Of a DNA stretch of 64,000 nucleotides, positions 42,907 through 52,067 are shown piece by piece. Position 1 is the first letter of the stretch; the number at the start of each line of letters is the position of its first letter. The notes under the pieces are model-generated. The model was not told the origin of the DNA and searched no databases. It saw only the letters and a list, made by a program, of their open reading frames with translations. The position numbers were made by a program, and so were the translations under genes. Source of the stretch: Anaerosalibacter massiliensis (GTDB lineage: Bacteria; Bacillota; Clostridia; Tissierellales; Sporanaerobacteraceae); contig CCEZ01000075.1 of the NCBI GenBank assembly GCA_000751555.1, positions 155,388 through 219,387 of the forward strand, written 5' to 3'.

Positions 42907-43545
42907 ATGAAAGATATTGTAATTATAGGTGCAGGAGGATTCGGAAGAGAAGTTGCTTGGTTAATAGAGGATATCAATAAAAATAAACTAGAATGGAATA
43001 TAAAGGGTTTTATTGATGATAACCCTAGTCTAATAGGAAAGTTAATTAATGGATATAAGGTTATAGGAGATCTAGCATGGCTTAAAAAACAGAATATTTA
43101 TGCAGCATGTGCCATAGGGAATCCTATAACTAAGAAGAATATTATAAGTAAGTTAAATGGTACTAAAGTCAAATACCCAGTTCTAATACATCCTAGTGTT
43201 ATTAAATCAGATATAATTAAAGTAGGAGAAGGTACTATTATTTGTGCTGGAAATATTTTGACAGTAAATATAGAAGTGGGAAAACATGTGGTAATTAATT
43301 TAGATTGTACAATTGGTCATGATGTCAAGATCAAAGATTATTCAACAGTTTTGCCAGGCGTAAATATTTCTGGATATGCTATATTAGAAGAATGTGTAAG
43401 TGTAGGCACAAGTTCTGCTATAATTCAAGGCATAAAGATAGGTAAGAATACTATAATAGGTGCTAATTCAGCTATCGTCAAAGATTTACCTAAAAATTGT
43501 ATTGCGGTAGGAGTTCCGGCAAGACCAATAAAGTTTAATCATTAA
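42907..43545 (+). CDS. Second PglD-like sugar acetyltransferase
   Basis: A 212-residue NeuD/PglD-family protein. The N-terminal UDP-sugar-binding part is IVIIGAGGFGREVAWLI. C-terminal hexapeptide repeats run from about residue 95 to 200, with the probable catalytic base in CTIGHDVKIKDY. It ends VGVPARPI. ATG 42907 follows GAGGAG; an upstream in-frame TTG is unlikely. It sits between the second initiating transferase and an aminotransferase, so it should acylate the 4-amino sugar made by the latter. The overall similarity to the 28159 protein is moderate, which suggests a different sugar isomer. Confidence 0.87.
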   Translation: MKDIVIIGAGGFGREVAWLIEDINKNKLEWNIKGFIDDNPSLIGKLINGYKVIGDLAWLKKQNIYAACAIGNPITKKNIISKLNGTKVKYPVLIHPSVIKSDIIKVGEGTIICAGNILTVNIEVGKHVVINLDCTIGHDVKIKDYSTVLPGVNISGYAILEECVSVGTSSAIIQGIKIGKNTIIGANSAIVKDLPKNCIAVGVPARPIKFNH

Positions 43546-43557
43546 GGAGGATTGTAG

Positions 43558-44730
43558 ATGGGTAATAAATTAATACCTCTTTCAGTCCCTAATCTTTCAT
43601 TAGATATTTTAGAGAATGTAAAAGAAACTATAGAAACAGGTTGGGTATCAACAGGAGGAAGGTTCATTAAAGAATTCGAAGAAAAGATAGCAAGTTATGT
43701 AGGAGTAGAAAGGGCAGTATCCTGTCAATCTGGTACAGCAGGTTTACATCTTTCATTAGAAGTATTAGGTGTAAGACCTGGTGATGAAGTTATAGTACCT
43801 ACAGCCACATTTATAGCAGCTGTAAATCCAGTAAAATATGTGGGAGCAGAGCCAGTATTTATAGACTGTGACGATACTCTCAACATGGATATGAATAAAT
43901 TAGAACAATTTTTAGAAAATGAATGTAAATATATAAATGGAAAAGTAATAAATAAGAAAACTAAAAAACAAATAAAAGCTATAGTAGTTGTACATGTATT
44001 TGGCAACCCTGCTAACATGGAAAAATTAATGGATATTAAAGAGAAGTATAATCTAAAGATTATAGAAGATTCAACGGAAGCTTTAGGTTCTTATTTCCTA
44101 GAAGGAAGATATGCAGGAAAATATTGTGGAACAATTGGAGATGTTGGAGTATATTCTTTTAATGCCAATAAGATAATAACTACCGGTGGTGGCGGAATGG
44201 TAGTATCCAATAATGAGGAGCTATTAGATAAGATAGAATTTCTAGGGGTACAGGCTAAGACAGATCCATTGTACTTTATTCATGATGAGATAGGATATAA
44301 CTATAGAATGACAAATATACAAGCTGCTTTTGGGACGGACCAGATAGATAGACTAGAAAGTTTTATACAAACTAAAATGGAAAATTATAATTTATATAAA
44401 AATGCTATAGAAGAAATAGATGGTCTTACTATATTGCCTTTTAGAGCAGATACTAGACCAAACTATTGGTTTTATTCAGTAGTAGTAGATAAAGAAAAAT
44501 ATGGTATAAGTAGAGATGAACTTCTAAAAAAGCTAAATGATAATAATATCCAAACTAGACCTTTATGGGGATTGATACATAAACAAAAACCTTACTTAAA
44601 AAATCAAGGATATAATATTGAAAAAGCTTTATTTTATGAAGAAAATCTTATAAATATACCTTGTAGTAGCAATTTAACAGAAGAGGAAGTTAGTTTAGTA
44701 GTGAAAAACTTAAAAGAATTGAAGAGATAA
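43558..44730 (+). CDS. LegC/PglE-like UDP-sugar aminotransferase
   Basis: A 390-residue PLP enzyme of the DegT family. IPLSVPNLSLDILENVKETI and ETGWVSTGGRFIKEFE at the start, and VPTATFIAAVNPV, place it in the branch that includes LegC of legionaminic-acid synthesis. The PLP lysine is Lys205 in FNANKIITTGGGG; IEDSTEALGS holds the pyridine aspartate. It lies 12 nt after the PglD-like gene. No legionaminic-acid synthase (LegI) or CMP-transferase is present in the window, so its product is more likely used directly as a UDP-diamino sugar. ATG 43558 follows AAGGAGG. Confidence 0.87.
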   Translation: MGNKLIPLSVPNLSLDILENVKETIETGWVSTGGRFIKEFEEKIASYVGVERAVSCQSGTAGLHLSLEVLGVRPGDEVIVPTATFIAAVNPVKYVGAEPVFIDCDDTLNMDMNKLEQFLENECKYINGKVINKKTKKQIKAIVVVHVFGNPANMEKLMDIKEKYNLKIIEDSTEALGSYFLEGRYAGKYCGTIGDVGVYSFNANKIITTGGGGMVVSNNEELLDKIEFLGVQAKTDPLYFIHDEIGYNYRMTNIQAAFGTDQIDRLESFIQTKMENYNLYKNAIEEIDGLTILPFRADTRPNYWFYSVVVDKEKYGISRDELLKKLNDNNIQTRPLWGLIHKQKPYLKNQGYNIEKALFYEENLINIPCSSNLTEEEVSLVVKNLKELKR

Positions 44731-44752
44731 TTATATATTTAAGATAACAAGT

Positions 44753-44778
44753 AAAAAACAGGATATATCCTGTTTTTT
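44753..44778 (+). terminator. Terminator of the block-B operon
   Basis: A perfect palindrome: AAAAAACAGGAT directly joined to ATATCCTGTTTTTT, i.e. a symmetrical U-tailed hairpin, 22 nt after the aminotransferase stop. Confidence 0.9.
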
Positions 44779-45600
44779 ATTTATAATATATGTAAATATA
44801 TAATATAAGGATTTATTTTATTGATATACTATTTATGGTATACACAAAAAAGAAAAACTATAATATCATAAAAATTACAGTTTCAAAAAAGGTTATATAC
44901 ATAGCAGGACATAATTTACCATATTATATTGATGAAATATGAAAACTCTGTTATAATTTCAATATAGTACTATAGACCTATAGACATAAACCTGCGAACT
45001 ATTTTGTTAGGTAGGTAGATTTTTATGCCTATTTTTACTGTCTGTAAAAAGATTTTTGGTTAAAATAGGTTTTATATCATAAATAGTCTATACTTATACA
45101 TAAGGGTAAAACTATAGTATAACAAATGTAACAATTTCAGCTAGCAGAAAGTTAGTCAGTGCTATTATTTTAACTATATTATGTAAAATCAACTATCTAT
45201 ACTATAACTTTGGCATAACTTGACATATTATGTTGAAAATCTAGGAAAACTTTGTTATAATTTGATTATAATGTTTTGGACCTATCTAATTAGGGCTATA
45301 GTTATATTTTCACATAATTTGATATACCTTTTATTGTTTGAAAATCTTAGTCAGAATATTCAATCAAGTTAGCATATTTTTGCCTAATAAATATATTTGA
45401 TAAATGTTTTAGAGTTATTAAAGGCTGAACATTAAACAACATGCAATATGGACAAAGTATAAAAAATTATATACATATATAGCAATAGTAAAAATGTTTT
45501 AGGAAATCGTTCAACACATTTTAATATTATTTAATATATAGATAAATTAAAATATTTTTGAAACTACAAAAATTACGATGTAAGATGGGGGAAAGCTATA
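44779..45600 (+). promoter_or_regulatory. 820-bp non-coding leader with two related promoters
   Basis: No gene is seen. Two promoters of the block-B type are present: TTGATG-17-TATAAT at 44929-44957 and TTGAAA-17-TATAAT at 45233-45261. Both are followed within about 20 bp by GACCTAT. After the first, a folded stretch contains CCTATTTTT (about 45027-45035) and AAAATAGG (about 45063-45070), able to pair. The second promoter is followed by about 330 nt without a start codon before the epimerase. A long untranslated leader before a very long operon would fit processive antitermination control; this is inference. Confidence 0.5.
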
Positions 45601-46557
45601 ATGAACACAATATTAGTTACAGGAGGAGCAGGATTTATTGCTTCACATATAGTGGACAAACTAATAGCAGATGGGGATAAGGTTGTAGTAGTTGATAATT
45701 TATCAACAGGAAAACTAGAAAACTTAAATAAAGAGGCTATATTTTATAATGTAGATATTTTAGATAATAAATTAAAAGAAGTATTTGAAATTGAAAGGCC
45801 TGATTATGTCATACATCATGCTGCACAGATAGATGTTCAAAAATCTATAAGATTGCCAATAGATGATGCTAGAATAAATGTTTCAGGAACAATAAATATT
45901 CTTGAATGCTGTAGAAAGTATAATGTAAAGAAGATAATATATGCTTCATCTGCTGCTGTATATGGAGAGCCTAAATATTTAGGAATTGATGAAGAACATA
46001 CTGTAGCTCCTATATCATATTATGGTATATCAAAGCATACTCCAGAACATTATATAAAAGTTTATAGTGAATTATATGATATTAAATACACAATACTTAG
46101 ATATTCAAATGCTTATGGTATAAGACAGGATCCTAAAGGCGAAGGTGGAGTTATTTCAATATTTGTAGATAAATTATTAGAAGAAGATAATCCAGTTATA
46201 TTTGGTACAGGAGAGCAGACAAGGGATTTTATATATGTTAATGATATAGTAGATGCTAATATATTAGCTATTTCTAAAGGTGATAATCATATAATAAATA
46301 TAGGGACTGGAGTTGCAATTAGTATCAATGAATTATTCAATAGTATGAAAGAAATATTTGAATCTAAAGTTGAACCAGTCTATAAAGAAGCAAGAAAAGG
46401 AGATATTTTACATAGTTATTTCAATATATCAAAAGCAGAAAAGATACTAGGTTGGAAGCCCAGATATCCATTGAAAGATGGTTTAAGAGAAACTATTTAT
46501 TTCTATAAAGAAATTTTTGAACATAGGAGTTTTGCTGCTTCTACAAAAGAAGAATGA
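45601..46557 (+). CDS. NAD-dependent sugar epimerase (GalE/UDP-glucose 4-epimerase type)
   Basis: A 318-residue short-chain dehydrogenase. The NAD loop is TGGAGFIASHIVDKL; NLSTGKLENL and HHAAQIDVQKSI follow. The catalytic Ser-Tyr-Lys set is in ASSAAVYG and YYGISKHTPEHY. The C-terminal NIGTGVAISINEL and ILGWKPRYPLKDGLRETI complete the family pattern. It should interconvert UDP-Glc/UDP-Gal or their N-acetyl forms. It is the first gene after the long leader and precedes an initiating transferase, which suggests that it makes the first sugar of the block-C polymer. ATG 45601 follows ATGGGGGA. Confidence 0.87.
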   Translation: MNTILVTGGAGFIASHIVDKLIADGDKVVVVDNLSTGKLENLNKEAIFYNVDILDNKLKEVFEIERPDYVIHHAAQIDVQKSIRLPIDDARINVSGTINILECCRKYNVKKIIYASSAAVYGEPKYLGIDEEHTVAPISYYGISKHTPEHYIKVYSELYDIKYTILRYSNAYGIRQDPKGEGGVISIFVDKLLEEDNPVIFGTGEQTRDFIYVNDIVDANILAISKGDNHIINIGTGVAISINELFNSMKEIFESKVEPVYKEARKGDILHSYFNISKAEKILGWKPRYPLKDGLRETIYFYKEIFEHRSFAASTKEE

Positions 46558-46591
46558 AAATATTCGCATAGTCTATAGGGGAGGTGATTAT

Positions 46592-47992
46592 GTGGAAAAG
46601 CCTAAATATAATAAAGAAATAAATATGTTTAAGTATTTAGATATAATTGCCTATGTATTTTTGATTAATTTAAGTTTATATCTAGTCTTAAAAGCTAAGT
46701 TTAGTTCTAACATTTCTATACAAAAAACTAATATCTATTTGTGGATGTCAACTATTACAACATTGCTTGAAACTATATTTTTTCATATTTATGGTTTGTT
46801 CTCATTATCTGAGAAAACATTTAAAGATTCTATATATTCTTTAGCATTATCTATTATACTGATAAATACTTTAATTTGGTTTATAACATTATTTGATAGG
46901 AATTTTATTTATGCTAAAAATATATTCTTGATTTTAGCTATATATCAATATTTTATATTAAGTATTTGGACAATTTTTAGCTGGAAAGTTCAAGAAAAAC
47001 TGAGTCCTATTAAAAACCTTATGATTATAGGTGGAAAAGATGAAGTTGAAAATATAATAGGAAAATTAACAAAAGAAAAAAATAATAATATTAATATAAA
47101 ATACATATGCAATAATATTGAGGTCTTGGAAGATTATATTGATGAGATAGATGAAATAGTAGTTTGTTCAAACATACTAGATGAGTATAAGGAACTTATA
47201 ATAAATCAGTCTATCAACTATAATAAAGAGATTTATATAGTTCCCAAAATATATGATATAGTGATGACGAATTCAAGGCTAAAAGAATTTGATGATATGC
47301 CTGTATTGAAAATAGATTCTTTGAGTATACCTTTTGGCAAGAGAATAGTAAAAAGATTATGTGATATTATTATATCATCTATTTTTATCATTGTACTTTC
47401 ACCTATTATGCTAATAGTATCTATAATTATAAAGAACTATGATAAAGGGCCGATACTATATAAGCAAGAAAGAGTAACTAATGGGAATAGAGAATTCAAA
47501 GTATATAAGTTTAGAACTATGGTTGTTGATGCTGAAAAAATGACAGGACCAGTATTAGCTACAGATAAAGATCCTAGAATTACGCCAGTAGGGCGAGTTC
47601 TAAGGTCTACAAGACTAGATGAGCTACCACAGCTTTTTAATGTGTTAAAAGGTGATATGAGTATAGTAGGGCCTAGACCAGAAAGAGCTTATTTTATAAA
47701 AGAATTTACAAAGGAAATGCCTGAATTTAAATATAGAACAGCTGTAAAAGCAGGAATCACAGGTCTAGCACAAGTACTAGGTAAATATACTACTACTCCA
47801 GAGGACAAGCTAAGATACGATTTAATGTATATAAAAAATTATTCATTATTTCTTGATTTCAAAATACTAGTTCAAACACTAAAGGTAGTATTTATAAAAG
47901 AGAGTTCTCAAGGTGTAGTTAAAGATAAGGAAAAAGTATTTAGGAAATTAGATATTGAAGGACTTGACAGTAGTGGGATTGTGAAGTTTTAG
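46592..47992 (+). CDS. Polyprenyl glycosylphosphotransferase (WbaP/CpsE type)
   Basis: A 466-residue membrane enzyme that starts glycan synthesis on undecaprenyl phosphate. Four N-terminal helices (about residues 12-135) and a degenerate nucleotide-binding domain (MIIGGKDEVENII) precede the catalytic C-terminus. The latter has a further helix, then YKQERVTNGNREFKVYKFR, RLDELPQLFNVLKGDMSI, VGPRPERAYF and GITGLAQVLGKY. This long form generally loads Gal-P or Glc-P, unlike the two short PglC types. GTG 46592 is preceded by GGGGAGGTG, and an upstream ATG frame lacks such a site. The gene is 34 nt after the epimerase. Confidence 0.88.
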   Translation: MEKPKYNKEINMFKYLDIIAYVFLINLSLYLVLKAKFSSNISIQKTNIYLWMSTITTLLETIFFHIYGLFSLSEKTFKDSIYSLALSIILINTLIWFITLFDRNFIYAKNIFLILAIYQYFILSIWTIFSWKVQEKLSPIKNLMIIGGKDEVENIIGKLTKEKNNNINIKYICNNIEVLEDYIDEIDEIVVCSNILDEYKELIINQSINYNKEIYIVPKIYDIVMTNSRLKEFDDMPVLKIDSLSIPFGKRIVKRLCDIIISSIFIIVLSPIMLIVSIIIKNYDKGPILYKQERVTNGNREFKVYKFRTMVVDAEKMTGPVLATDKDPRITPVGRVLRSTRLDELPQLFNVLKGDMSIVGPRPERAYFIKEFTKEMPEFKYRTAVKAGITGLAQVLGKYTTTPEDKLRYDLMYIKNYSLFLDFKILVQTLKVVFIKESSQGVVKDKEKVFRKLDIEGLDSSGIVKF

Positions 47993-48048
47993 TAAAATAG
48001 ATTGTAGAGATAACTCCAAGTGTTATAAGAAATACTGAGGTGAATTGA

Positions 48049-49215
48049 GTGGTGAGTGTTAGGAGTAGAATTGATTATATTTTAAAACATAACTTATTGG
48101 TACAAAAAACATATAAATATGTGATGAGCTTATTTTTTAAATTTATTGGTTTATTTATTAGTATTGATGAGAAATTAATCTTATTTAATGCTCTTAGTAG
48201 AAAATACAATGATAGTCCGAAAGTAATATTTGAATATATGATAAAAGATGAGAAGTATAAAGATTATAAATTTGTTTGGGCGTTAGATGAACCGGAGAAA
48301 TACGATATTCCTAATTGTAATAAAGTTAAGATGGATACCATGATGTATTTTATTATTGCACTAAAGGCTAAATATTGGGTTAGCTGTGTGAATATAGAAA
48401 GAGGTCTCAATTTTAAGAAAAAAGAAACGCGTTATCTTAATACTTGGCATGGTACACCATTAAAATTAGTTGGCAACGCAGTAGGTGGAAGAAAAGATTT
48501 TGATTTTTCTGATATAGATATATTTTGCTATGCAGGTGAGTATGAAAGGGAAATTTGTAAAAGGGATTTTAATGTTTCAGAAGATAGTCTGCTCTTGTCA
48601 GGATTGCCTAGAAATGATGAACTTTATCATATTTCAGATGAACAGATTGCAAAATATAGAAGACTTTTAAATATTCCAGAAGATAAAAAAGTTATATTGT
48701 ATGCTCCCACATGGAGAGATAGTAAAGATAAAGGTAAAACTTACTCAATTAAACCACCAATAGATATTGGATATTGGAAACAAGAGTTACAAGATGAGTA
48801 CATACTTTTGTTAAGAACACATGCTTATACAAATAAATTGTTGGGAATAGAATTTAATGAATTTATTCGTGATTTTTCAGCATATCCTGAAATAAACCAC
48901 TTATTAATCATAGCCGATATATTAATTTCAGATTACTCAGCAACAATCTTTGACTATTCAATTCTTGAAAGACCAATAATTTGTTTTGGATATGATTATG
49001 ATGAATATGCAGATGATAGAGGATTCTATATAGATCTCAAGAAAGAACTTCCAGGAGGAGTATTGAAGTGTGAAAAAGATGTTGTTGAAAAAATTAAAAC
49101 ACTTGACTATAAAGAGGAATGCCAGAAAACAACAAAATTTAAAAATAAATATCTTGAAGCAGGCGGTAATGCAATAGAAAAATGTATTAATATGCTATTT
49201 GGAAGCGAAAATTGA
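48049..49215 (+). CDS. CDP-glycerol glycerophosphotransferase family (TagB/TagF-like)
   Basis: A 388-residue peripheral membrane enzyme. Family blocks are RYLNTWHGTPLKLVGN, CYAGEYEREICKRDF, LSGLPRNDELY, VILYAPTWRDS, LLLRTHAY and LIADILISDYSATIFDYS, the last containing the catalytic-region His/Asp/Ser pattern. Such enzymes transfer polyol phosphate from a CDP-polyol onto a wall glycan. The next gene has a cytidylyltransferase domain that would make the CDP-polyol. It is short compared with TagF polymerases, so it may add a single unit, as TagB does. The start is GTG 48049, behind GAGGTGA. Confidence 0.88.
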   Translation: MVSVRSRIDYILKHNLLVQKTYKYVMSLFFKFIGLFISIDEKLILFNALSRKYNDSPKVIFEYMIKDEKYKDYKFVWALDEPEKYDIPNCNKVKMDTMMYFIIALKAKYWVSCVNIERGLNFKKKETRYLNTWHGTPLKLVGNAVGGRKDFDFSDIDIFCYAGEYEREICKRDFNVSEDSLLLSGLPRNDELYHISDEQIAKYRRLLNIPEDKKVILYAPTWRDSKDKGKTYSIKPPIDIGYWKQELQDEYILLLRTHAYTNKLLGIEFNEFIRDFSAYPEINHLLIIADILISDYSATIFDYSILERPIICFGYDYDEYADDRGFYIDLKKELPGGVLKCEKDVVEKIKTLDYKEECQKTTKFKNKYLEAGGNAIEKCINMLFGSEN

Positions 49216-49230
49216 TGAGGTGACAGTAGG

Positions 49231-50580
49231 ATGAAAAAAGTTATAACCTATGGAACGTTTGATCTTTTTCACGAAGGGCATCGAAGACTATTACAAAGAG
49301 CAAAAAAATTAGGAGATTACTTAGTAGTGGGAGTAACAACTGATAATTATGACGAAAGTCGTGGAAAATTAAACGTACAACAAAGTTTAATGGAGCGAAT
49401 AAAGAATGTTAAAGATAGTGGACTGGCAGATCAGATTATTATTGAAGAATATGAAGGACAAAAAATAAATGATATACAAAAATATAATATAGATATTTTT
49501 GCAATAGGATCTGACTGGATAGGTAAGTTTGATTATATTAAAGAGTATTGTGAGGTTATCTATCTTGAAAGGACAAAAGGTATCTCGAGTACTCAATTGA
49601 GAGCAGTAAATAATGGTATGCTTAAGTTAGGTATTGTTGGATATGGTAGAATTGCTAATAGATTTATAAGGGAATCTAAGTACGTAAGTGGAGTGAATGT
49701 TGAAGGAGTCTATGGACCTAATTTAAATTCACTTAAAAAGTTTGTAAATAAACATGAATTAGCTTTTTATGAAACGAATTATGATATCTTTCTTGAGCAG
49801 ATTGATGCAGTATATATTGCATCACCTCATCTTACTCATTATGAATATTCTAATAAAGCTCTAGAAAAAGGCAAACATGTTTTATGTGAAAAGCCGATGG
49901 TACTAAAAATGGATCAAGTAGAGAAATTATATTCTAAAGCAAAGAACAAAGGAGTTGTGCTTTTAGAAGCAATAAAGACAGCTTATTCACCAGGATTTAT
50001 ACGATTAATCAGCCTTGCTAAAAGTGGCTTGATAGGAGATATTAAAAATATTGATGCTACATTTACAAAATTAGTTAAGGGTGATATTAGAGAGTTAGAT
50101 GCATTAGCAGCGGGTGGAAGTGTAACTGAATTAGCGTCTTATCCATTATTAGTTATTGTTAAATTATTAGGAAGTCAGTTTGAAGATTATAATTTCTATT
50201 CATATTATGATGATGAAAAAAATGTTGATTTATTTACTAAGATTAACTTGAAATATAAGGATGCCATTGCTACAGCGAAAGTAGGATTAGGTGTAAAATC
50301 TGAAGGAGATCTTATTATTTCAGGAACTAAAGGATATATTTATGTGCCATCACCTTGGTGGAAAACTGAGTATTTTGAAGTAAGATTTGAGGATTTTAGT
50401 AATAACAAAAAACAATACCATAAGTTTGAAGGAGACGGTCTGAGATATGAGTTAGCAGAATTCGTATCTATAATTAATTCAAAGAATTTACAAACTTACA
50501 AATTAACATCAACAGAATCTTGTATGATTGCTAAAGTAATAGAGAACTTTAGGTCAGGGATTAATGTAATAAAAATATAA
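49231..50580 (+). CDS. Fusion of a TagD-like cytidylyltransferase and a Gfo/Idh/MocA dehydrogenase
   Basis: A 449-residue cytoplasmic protein. Residues 1-128 are a TagD-type cytidylyltransferase with HEGH (14-17) and RTKGISSTQLR near 110-120, both standard catalytic motifs. From residue 131 a second complete domain starts: a Gfo/Idh/MocA oxidoreductase with the NAD loop GIVGYGRIANRF and catalytic Lys221 in CEKPMV. TagD makes CDP-glycerol. The attached dehydrogenase could supply the polyol phosphate or act on the CDP product. This would parallel, by different folds, the bifunctional CDP-ribitol enzyme Bcs1. The gene follows a CDP-polyol transferase gene by 15 nt. The exact polyol is unknown. 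Confidence 0.87.
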   Translation: MKKVITYGTFDLFHEGHRRLLQRAKKLGDYLVVGVTTDNYDESRGKLNVQQSLMERIKNVKDSGLADQIIIEEYEGQKINDIQKYNIDIFAIGSDWIGKFDYIKEYCEVIYLERTKGISSTQLRAVNNGMLKLGIVGYGRIANRFIRESKYVSGVNVEGVYGPNLNSLKKFVNKHELAFYETNYDIFLEQIDAVYIASPHLTHYEYSNKALEKGKHVLCEKPMVLKMDQVEKLYSKAKNKGVVLLEAIKTAYSPGFIRLISLAKSGLIGDIKNIDATFTKLVKGDIRELDALAAGGSVTELASYPLLVIVKLLGSQFEDYNFYSYYDDEKNVDLFTKINLKYKDAIATAKVGLGVKSEGDLIISGTKGYIYVPSPWWKTEYFEVRFEDFSNNKKQYHKFEGDGLRYELAEFVSIINSKNLQTYKLTSTESCMIAKVIENFRSGINVIKI

Positions 50581-50719
50581 ATAATAATATAAAACTTAAT
50601 ATACTTACTAATTATAGATCTTCTATTATAAGTATTGTAAGATATTTGGAAGATGAGAATAGAATAAAATGTGAATTATGACAAAGTTTTAAAATTAAAT
50701 TATCAGGGAGTGTGAGTAA

Positions 50720-51832
50720 TTGCGTGCGGTAATTGTTACAAACAGAGTAAAAAGATATGTTAATGGTTTTAAATCAATGATTGAACCTTTAATGGAACTT
50801 GGATACGAAGTAATTTGGGTTGCAGATTTTACACAATTTAAAGAAGATTTGTCTTTAATACCTTGTAAAATATATCAAACTGATTTTAGAAGTAACCCTT
50901 TTAATCCTAATAATTTAAAAGCATATTCGCAGTTACTCAAATTACTTAAACAAGAGCCAGTTGATCTAATGCACTGTAATACACCGATCGGTGGTCTAAT
51001 TGGACGTTTATGTGCAAAGCGTGCTAAAGTTAAAAAGGTCATATATACAGCACACGGTTTCCATTTTTATAAAGGAGCACCTTTTATAAATAGGACTCTG
51101 TTTAAATGGGGAGAAAAATATTTGGCGCATTATACTGATATATTGCTAACAATAAATCAGGAAGATTTTAATGCTGCTCAGAGTTTTAAACTTAGAAATA
51201 ATGGACAAATTTTTCTTATTCATGGTGCAGGTGTGGATACTGGTTATATAAATACTTATGATCCTAGAAAAAAACGAAAGGAAATAGGAATTCCAGATTC
51301 ATCTATAGTAATTTTTTCTGCTGGTGAATTAAATAAAAATAAGAATAATCAAGCAATAATTAAAGCTATTTCCAAGGTTAATAATAAAAATATTTATTAT
51401 GTTTTATGTGGAGAAGGTAAATTACGTCCAAAATTAGAAAATTTATCAAGAGATTTAGGAATTTCTGAAAGAGTAAAGTTTCTTGGATTTCGAACAGATG
51501 TTTTGGACATTTTACCAGCAACAGATATATTTGCAATGCCTTCTTTTAGAGAAGGTCTGCCACGTTCACTTATGGAAGCTATGGATGCTGGTCTACCTTG
51601 TATTGTGTCAAATATTCGTGGAAATGTTGATCTAATAGAAGATGGAGTTGGAGGGTTTTTACGAAGTCCAACAGATATTTCAGGATATTCAAAAGCCATA
51701 GAGATGCTAGCAACAAATCAAGAATTAAGAAAGAGATTTGGTGAAACTAATAAAGAAAATGTTAGGACATATGATATTGAAAATGTGAAATCTGAGTTAA
51801 AAGATATATATAGTAGCATTAATAGGATTTAG
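50720..51832 (+). CDS. Glycosyltransferase family 4
   Basis: A 370-residue GT-B enzyme similar to EpsD/PglA-type transferases. It has IYTAHGFHFYKGAP and NTPIGGLIGRLCAKR in the acceptor half. The donor half has VIFSAGELNKNKNNQAIIKA, VKFLGFRTDVLDILPATDIF and MPSFREGLPRSLMEAMDAGLP (E-x7-E). The start is TTG 50720 behind GGGAG; no in-frame ATG lies nearby. A hydrophobic patch suits the inner membrane face. The donor is not deducible, although relatives often use UDP-GlcNAc or UDP-GalNAc. Confidence 0.85.
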   Translation: MRAVIVTNRVKRYVNGFKSMIEPLMELGYEVIWVADFTQFKEDLSLIPCKIYQTDFRSNPFNPNNLKAYSQLLKLLKQEPVDLMHCNTPIGGLIGRLCAKRAKVKKVIYTAHGFHFYKGAPFINRTLFKWGEKYLAHYTDILLTINQEDFNAAQSFKLRNNGQIFLIHGAGVDTGYINTYDPRKKRKEIGIPDSSIVIFSAGELNKNKNNQAIIKAISKVNNKNIYYVLCGEGKLRPKLENLSRDLGISERVKFLGFRTDVLDILPATDIFAMPSFREGLPRSLMEAMDAGLPCIVSNIRGNVDLIEDGVGGFLRSPTDISGYSKAIEMLATNQELRKRFGETNKENVRTYDIENVKSELKDIYSSINRI

Positions 51833-52067
51833 GAATTTACCAGAATTAAAAGTATGCTTACTATTAATTAAAGATATTGTTTGTGAACTTATTATATATC
51901 TGTCGTGTTAAATATTTTTATCATAAGATTGTAAATGATTTTAGAATTAGAGTAAGACTAAATTAGTAAAACTAATTTAAAAAATAAAGTTTAATAATAC
52001 AGGAATTTGTAGCAAATGGATGAATGAAATACTTTAGATATAACCCGGGTAAAATGGAGGAAAACAT

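Noticed and set aside
43558..44730. Legionaminic acid biosynthesis
   Set aside because: The LegC-like aminotransferase alone is not enough; no sialic-acid-type synthase, hydrolysing epimerase or CMP-transferase is seen in the window.
44820..45090. Possible invertible promoter flanked by CTATTTATGNTATA-like inverted repeats
   Set aside because: The repeats match over only about 14 bp with a mismatch, in very AT-rich DNA, and no site-specific recombinase gene is present nearby.
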